A stretch of 64,000 nucleotides of DNA from contig CM073593.1 of the NCBI GenBank assembly GCA_037074705.1, positions 103,439,738 to 103,503,737 on the forward strand. Reading direction: 5' to 3'. Position 1 is the first letter of the stretch, and the number at the start of each line of letters is the position of its first letter. The DNA comes from Zhengitettix transpicula. Its lineage: Eukaryota; Arthropoda; Insecta; Orthoptera; Tetrigidae. A model generated the notes under the pieces. The model was not told the DNA's origin and ran no database searches. It saw only the letters and a program-made list of their open reading frames with translations. Below are positions 58,870-64,000 of this stretch, piece by piece. Both the position numbers and the translations under genes were made by a program.

Positions 58870-59465
58870 TATACAATATAAAGACGAAGTTTTTCGACCA
58901 CAGATCAGATTCTGGGCTCTGTAAAAGATGACATTGGCCTAAAAAAAAACCTCTGCAACTGTGGCCTCAGATACATCAGACGAACTTTGAGGACCATCGA
59001 ACAACGCTGCATGGAAACACGAAAGATGTATTCGTCTAGACACAACCTGACAATGCTCTTATGACAGAACACACAAGATGTGTTTCTCGGACACTGTCAA
59101 ATTAAAAACACCTCGCTGACAAAGAGTGGCACGCGGGTGGGGGGGTGGGGGGGTTTGATTTTTGGAAGCCATGGGAATTTAAAAATCCATAACAATCTTT
59201 TAAACAAAGACTCTGGCTTTCAAAATCAGCAACGCGTGGAATCCCAACTATTAAACTATTCCGCGACATGGCAACAGCACATGTGTCCTTGACGCCGTGG
59301 TCAGGCCACCCTCAACGGCCAATCAGACAGCAGCATGTCCGACCCTGTAAATACGACGGCGCTCACGTCACGCAGAGCCACAGCGGTGGAGAACGGTCGC
59401 GGAAACGTCGACATTGAGACATCTAAAAAAAAAAACACCCCTGGTGCTGCTTAACCGCGAGTCAT
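58870..59465 (+). mobile_element. Penelope-like element 3' end with GIY-YIG remnant
   Basis: Translated plus strand (with stops and frame changes) gives LGSVKDDIGL, CNCGLRYIRRT, LRTIEQRC, then IHNNLLNKDSGFQ and RDMATAHVS-like segments. These align by eye with the GIY-YIG endonuclease (CGKxYIGETGRTI..RC.EH) and the C-terminal NRD.GFQ..AWNP motif of Penelope-like reverse transcriptase proteins. Only the C-terminal part remains and it is decayed. The 3' region (59100-59460) recurs at 60125-60445. Near the end lies GCGGAAACGTCGAC (59399-59412), a possible hammerhead remnant. Confidence 0.7.
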
Positions 59466-59584
59466 AAGAATCGGTACTGTTTTGAGTGGTCGTGACGTCA
59501 CCTCGTTTCACCCGTGCGCTGCGTCCCCTGGTAGTCTTACGACGTTGCGGAGTGATGACGTCGTCACGTAATAATAATAACATT

Positions 59585-59745
59585 TATCAAAACAGTTGAC
59601 GACCTTATACAGACACTTCCATATTTTATTAATATTATGACGACGTTTCCTCTGTAGGAAAATACCTGAAGAAGATTCAGAAAGGTATCGAAACGTCATC
59701 ATAAAGTGTCTGTTTGAGGTCATCAATTGTTTTATTTATTCAAAA
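59585..59745 (+). ncRNA. Family B hammerhead inverted pair
   Basis: Left arm remnant GACCTTATACAGACACTTCC ... ATGACGACGTTTC (59600-59649), then the plus-strand core 59666-59697: CTGAAGA, stem II GATtC with GGTATC, GAAACGTC. Right outer arm AAGTGTCTGTTTGAGGTCAT mirrors the left one. Core bases intact. Confidence 0.7.
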
Positions 59746-59799
59746 AAGACGTGAAGTTAAATCTTGTAAATAACAATAAGTATTTAGTTACCATTTTGT

Positions 59800-59915
59800 C
59801 TGTAGTAAAATACCTGAAGGTGATACAAAAGGTATGGAAACGTCCTCATCATATAAATAATAAAAAAAGTGTCTGTATGAGGTCATCAATCGTTTAATTA
59901 ATTCAAAAACAGATG
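59800..59915 (+). repeat. Family B arm, core slightly altered
   Basis: CTGAAGG instead of CTGAAGA (59814-59820), stem II GATAC with GTAT, GAAACGTC (59837-59844), outer arm AAGTGTCTGTATGAGGTCAT. Confidence 0.6.
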
Positions 59916-60124
59916 TTAAATTAAAACATTTTAAATAATAATTATTATTTACCTACTATTGGGCATTTACCGGTGGTGGCTATATCTACAAAGCTATATA
60001 ACATATCATATATATCATTAGTGTGAACTATATTCTTAATCTGTCTTCAGAAATTCAAGGGTTACTTACTGTGACCCGATAAAAATATTAATTAAAAGTA
60101 TCGGAAAAGTCTACGAGTATTTCT

Positions 60125-60450
60125 AGTAGGCAAAGTGGCACGACTGCGCGATTTTTGGAATCCATGGAAATTTAAAATACCATAACAATTTTTTAAAATG
60201 AAAAAAATCAGTAACGCGTGGAATCGAATCATTAAACTATTACGCGACATGGCAACAGCACATGTGTCTTTGGCACACTGTGCTCAGGCCATCCTCAACG
60301 GCCAATCAGATCACAGCATGTCCGACATTATAAATAGGACCCGCACGTGACGTGGCGCCACAGTCTAGAAGACAGCGGTGGAGGAACGTCCACGTCGAGA
60401 CTACTGAACCCCCCCCCCCCCTTGGTGCTGCTTAACCGCGAGAAAGTTGT
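60125..60450 (+). mobile_element. Second Penelope-like 3' end
   Basis: About 320 bp similar to 59100-59460: GGAATCCATGGAAATTTAAA, AACGCGTGGAAT, CGACATGGCAACAGCACATG, GGTGCTGCTTAACCGCGAG. It starts further downstream in the element (5' truncated), as is usual for Penelope-like insertions. The two copies differ by numerous small indels. Confidence 0.65.
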
Positions 60451-60681
60451 TAATAATTTACACCGGTAAAGCTTACATCCATTAGGAAAAATAAAGATTA
60501 ATATCAATTATTCGTTAGTACATATTTTAATTAGAGAATATTTCTGAAAGAAGAAGAACATATAGATGAAAAATAGCAGTACAGACTGGAGTTTCCGTGC
60601 CCTTAGCTTTTTGCTCGTTGTTGTTTTTTTATTTTTTGCATTGTGATTTGTACCCGCGATCAAGTTGTGTTCCAGTGCAGT

Positions 60682-60779
60682 TTAACCCTTTGCACTCGAC
60701 GACTCCGTAGCGGAGCCCTCGAGCTTGTAGACACATTTCAAATGGCTCCGCTACGGAGCCCTCTAGTGCAAATGGTTAA
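60682..60779. mobile_element. piggyBac-like TTAA hairpin element, copy 4
   Basis: 90 bp between TTAA sites at 60682-60685 and 60776-60779, ends CCCTTTGCACTCGACGACTC and inverse, with small changes in both arms. Confidence 0.75.
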
Positions 60780-60969
60780 TACCTCGCATGGCATTGTGTT
60801 CCCACGACCAACCCACCTACCCTCCTCCTCGAAGGTCTCGTACAGATCGTGACGAGCGGTTTTGAACTTTGCACCAGACCAGAAAACAACCGAACGTATA
60901 GAAGAGGTCATTATCAGCAACAGCAGAACTTGATACACGCGATTCCATATTCAAATTTATTCCAGAGGC

Positions 60970-61009
<40 letters not shown>

Positions 61010-61577
61010 GCTGTGGCTGTGGAGAAAGAAATAAAGAAATGCTGCTGCTGCTGCAATCCTCGTTCCATCTTTCATCAAGCAAGCAAACAAACATGCAATT
61101 TCACAAGGCAATATCGTTCATATGAAGGAGAGCCGAGGACACGCTCAGAGAGAGAGAGAGAGACAGGAAAGAATAAGGTGTTTATTTAATTAAACCGCCA
61201 TCACACGTGACTGGAATGTTTGAGGATGCTCCGTGTCCACAGCAAAGTCAGGAAAGTCACGACGATGTAATTGTGAGTTACAGACCAAACAACGGTAGGC
61301 AAATACGGATCCCATTAAAAAAAAAATAATAGATAAATTGCCCAGCTGTGAGTTAACCTGACGGCTGTCGAGTTATAATCTTTTCAGTCGTTTTGTGGAA
61401 CTCCTAAATCCTTTCAGAAAACATTTACAAAAGGGAAAAAAGGGGAAGAAAAATAAACACCCAGCTTGTGCGTTTTTTTTACGACGAAATATTTTTTGTA
61501 ATTATATATATTGATTTATTTATAGCCGCATCAACAGCTCTGGTTATAAGCCACTCGGTACGGGAAATCAATTTTTT

Positions 61578-61645
61578 TTTCTAGCCGGGATTCGACCCCG
61601 GTCTCTCTGTGACGTGAGGCAGTCACGCTGACCCTTGCACCAGTT
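61578..61645 (-). repeat. tRNA-derived SINE head
   Basis: Minus strand reads GTGCAAGGGTCAGCGTGAC, TGCCTCACGTCAC, then the B box GGGGTCGAATCCCGG. Related to 20388-20470. Confidence 0.6.
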
Positions 61646-61705
61646 GGATGGTTGGCAAGAAAATCTCCATTATATCACTTCATTTGTCTCTATTTGGCTA
61701 TTAAT

Positions 61706-61795
61706 TTAACCCTCGAGGTCTCCGTAGCGGAGCCCTCGAGCTTGAAGACAATTTTAAATGGCTCCGCTCCGGAGCCCTCGAGTGCAAATGGTTAA
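61706..61795. mobile_element. piggyBac-like TTAA hairpin element, copy 5
   Basis: 82 bp between TTAA at 61706-61709 and 61792-61795. Left end shortened (CCCTCGAGGTCTCCG), right end GAGTGCAAATGG. Confidence 0.7.
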
Positions 61796-62044
61796 TAAAT
61801 ATCAAATAAGTCGGATTGTAAGAATGATAACCGAATTTCAATCACAGGGTTTTGTGAACCCATTTATTTGTGGCATTATTGAAACATGGATTTCTGAAAG
61901 TGGCCCAAGTATTTAAGTTATAAGGGTTGAAAAACGATTGAAGCTTCTTCCATGATTGAAACTCTTGCCTTCAATCTGAAAATCCAGAACTTGCTTGAGC
62001 GTTGATTTTCGACTTTTTTTTGGTACTACATTACTAATAACCAA

Positions 62045-62200
62045 AAAATAGCCAAATACAGACAAAATAAGTGATAATATAAATAAAAAGATTTTTTTGA
62101 GTTTTGTCAACTGACTTGGCCAGTGCTGTTGTGTCGCTCTAGGCTCTTCTTAGCACCTGACGAAAGGTGGAGAAGGATCCCAGAAACGTTGATTTAATTT
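62045..62200 (+). ncRNA. Family A repeat with intact core
   Basis: The left outer arm is only a remnant (AGCCAAATACAGACAAAA). Plus-strand core 62157-62190: CTGACGA, GAAACGTT; stem I is lost because the sequence after the cleavage site is GATTTAA instead of GTGTGG. Confidence 0.6.
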
Positions 62201-63151
62201 TTTTTAAAAAAGAAAAATACGTTTGTTTAAATCCACTTTTCAGTATTTGAGCTGAGATTTTTGCAGGGGTATGAATACTAACAGTGACGTTTCTTCCGTT
62301 GGCTGGTGCTGTGGTCTGAAGGGAAGGGGGGGGGGGAATCCAGCTGTTTGGAGTGGGGTAAGATGGTTTTTCCTCTTTCGCCCTCCATGTCTCCTTTTTT
62401 GTTGTGTGTGTGTCTCAGTTAAACTAGGAACAGATACCCCTAAAAGCTGGCGTCAACCCCTCTGGTTATTTGTTACAATGGACTTTTCGTCCCCCTCCTG
62501 ACATTAACCCTTACAAAAGTCTCTCTGTCTGTCGCTCTCTACCCAAAGCTGACAAAACATTCACGCATTCTAACGCCCGTTCCTCTCTACATCATCAGCC
62601 AAAGTGAGGGACTCTACCTCGTTATAGCCACTTCGAACCTGCTCAGGGGGGATGCGGGGCGGGGAGGACAGAGGGAGGTTGGGAAATTTATGTGCTACGG
62701 TTCAGATGCGACTCTCTTTAACTTTATATAAGCCTGAATTAATACCAAAGTCTATGGTCACTAGAGTCTTTTACCAATGCACGGTGGAGCACGAACATAG
62801 ACTGATTGTTTTTTGAAACGTTGATAAATGAAAAAAAAAACTATTTTAATAATAATAATAATCACCCATCAACAGCTTTAAATTTATTTATTTATACAGT
62901 AAAACGTCATATTTTTTTAATAAAAAGAAGCATCCGGCCTTATACTGACCAACAAGAAGGGTTTAAAAATAATTTGAATAGATTCTGGAAGTGAATGTTT
63001 TTATTTTCCCCTTTACAATTAACTTTCTTTGAAATGTATCTTGTCATGCAGTAAATTTAAATGTCTTTAAATAAATGTGAAAAACACCAGTCTATTATTT
63101 AGAATTAATTTCTTTAGAAAATTTTTTAAAAAAAATGTATTAGACTAACAC

Positions 63152-63182
63152 AACGTTTCATCCCTACGTGGGACATCTTCAG
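63152..63182 (-). ncRNA. Single hammerhead motif
   Basis: Minus strand CTGAAGA, stem II GTCCC with GGGAT, GAAACGTT. Core bases intact, stem II of four to five pairs. Flanks unrelated to the other families. Confidence 0.55.
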
Positions 63183-64000
63183 TTGTACATCATGTCAATT
63201 AAATTCAGTTAATATATAATTATTTACAATTATAATAATCTGACTTCCTTTTAAAATAAATGTAAAAAAAACCTAGCTAGTAGGACCAATTAGGGATGAA
63301 ACTTTGTGGTTGTCAAATATTATTTTTTAATTAGATAATAATTTTTTTGGTGGTTCCAGGCCGGTTTTTTTCACTTTTATTTTAATTTTTCTTTATTATA
63401 TCATTATATTTAATCTATTTCTAGTTTTTCTTAATAAATTGTTAACGTGATTAGTACTAGAAAATTAGGTTAAATTGACGTATTTTTCTTGTAACATCTT
63501 GACAATTAAGATTGCATAACCATTTTATTTTTTAAAAAAATTATTTTATCTTATAAAATCCCCCTCAGGGCGACATATTTCTGATTTACATGCTTGGACC
63601 ACACATCGTTCTTTGCAAAACTAGATAATATTTATACACATTAATATATAATCATTATAATCCAAAAAAAAAATAAGTTAAGAAACAAATAAATTGACTG
63701 GAATGATGGAATAGTTCTGGGAATTTGTAAAATTAAATTTTTTGTTCTTTCCTCTTTTCAATTCATAATTATTTTAATATTTTTTTGAATTATTTTTACA
63801 GACGACCACGATCGAGACTTTGAAGGTGTCTCTTAAAATATTAAACTGAATGGACCTCCTGTAATTATCAGAGTGAGGTAAGTGGACAGAAAATAACTAG
63901 AAAACACCTAAGGAAATTTTTTTACAAGTCTATTTATTGTTTCTTTTTTTTAAAAAAAAACATTTTCGGAGAAAAGTGAGCCTCTTGTGGGAGGAATAAT

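Larger units (their letters stand above)
61800..64000. other. Distal intergenic sequence
   Basis: One family A ribozyme repeat and one single hammerhead motif (both listed); otherwise AT-rich with poly-T, poly-G and CTCT tracts. 62.2-62.8 kb is mixed. Nothing coding. Confidence 0.55.

Overview
The window is animal nuclear DNA: spliced exons with canonical GT/AG sites, very long introns, about 0.4% recognisable coding sequence, and a dense load of SINE-like, Penelope-like, Jockey-like, piggyBac-like and microsatellite repeats. The species cannot be fixed from the sequence. The gene content and the Jockey-type and Penelope-type fragments suit an invertebrate bilaterian, with an arthropod as a weak guess.

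The only protein-coding gene I can support is the 5' part of a Groucho/TLE transcriptional co-repressor on the minus strand, transcribed from about 53.1 kb down past position 1. Exon 1 (MFPSGAMTAAAARHP) lies at 52644-52688, under a CpG-rich promoter with TATA-like, GC-box and triple CCAAT signals. Exon 2 lies at 28639-28736 after a 23.9-kb intron. Two copies of exon 3 lie at 26791-26854 and 26566-26629, and exon 4 at 23089-23133. No later exon was recognised, so the intron after exon 4 appears to exceed 23 kb and the Q-domain remainder and WD40 repeats lie outside the window. The two exon-3 copies are 64 nt each, have identical phase and good splice sites, encode nearly the same 21 residues of the Q-domain coiled coil, and cannot be spliced together without shifting the frame. 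They look like a mutually exclusive exon pair, the main discovery here.

The second theme is RNA catalysis. At least 30 short repeats, of several unrelated-looking families, carry the two conserved blocks of a hammerhead ribozyme (CUGANGA, a short stem II, GAAAC followed by GUC or GUU). They occur as single copies, as outward-facing inverted pairs, and as tandem units of about 158, 170 and 184 bp, the architecture known for retrozymes and for Penelope-like pseudo-LTRs. Some copies keep every core base, others have clear inactivating changes. Seven intact-core copies are in the sense orientation of the Groucho introns.

Layout: 1-23.1 kb, downstream intron, with hammerhead repeats, SINE-like copies, a Jockey fragment, a possible solo LTR and several CpG- or TAAT-rich islands that look regulatory; 23.1-28.7 kb, exons 4 to 2; 28.7-52.6 kb, first intron with SINE-like copies, hammerhead inverted pairs and a candidate enhancer with two TCF/LEF-type sites; 52.6-53.5 kb, exon 1 and promoter; 53.5-64 kb, upstream intergenic DNA with five piggyBac-like TTAA hairpin elements, two Penelope-like 3' ends, more hammerhead repeats and a long CT-rich microsatellite.
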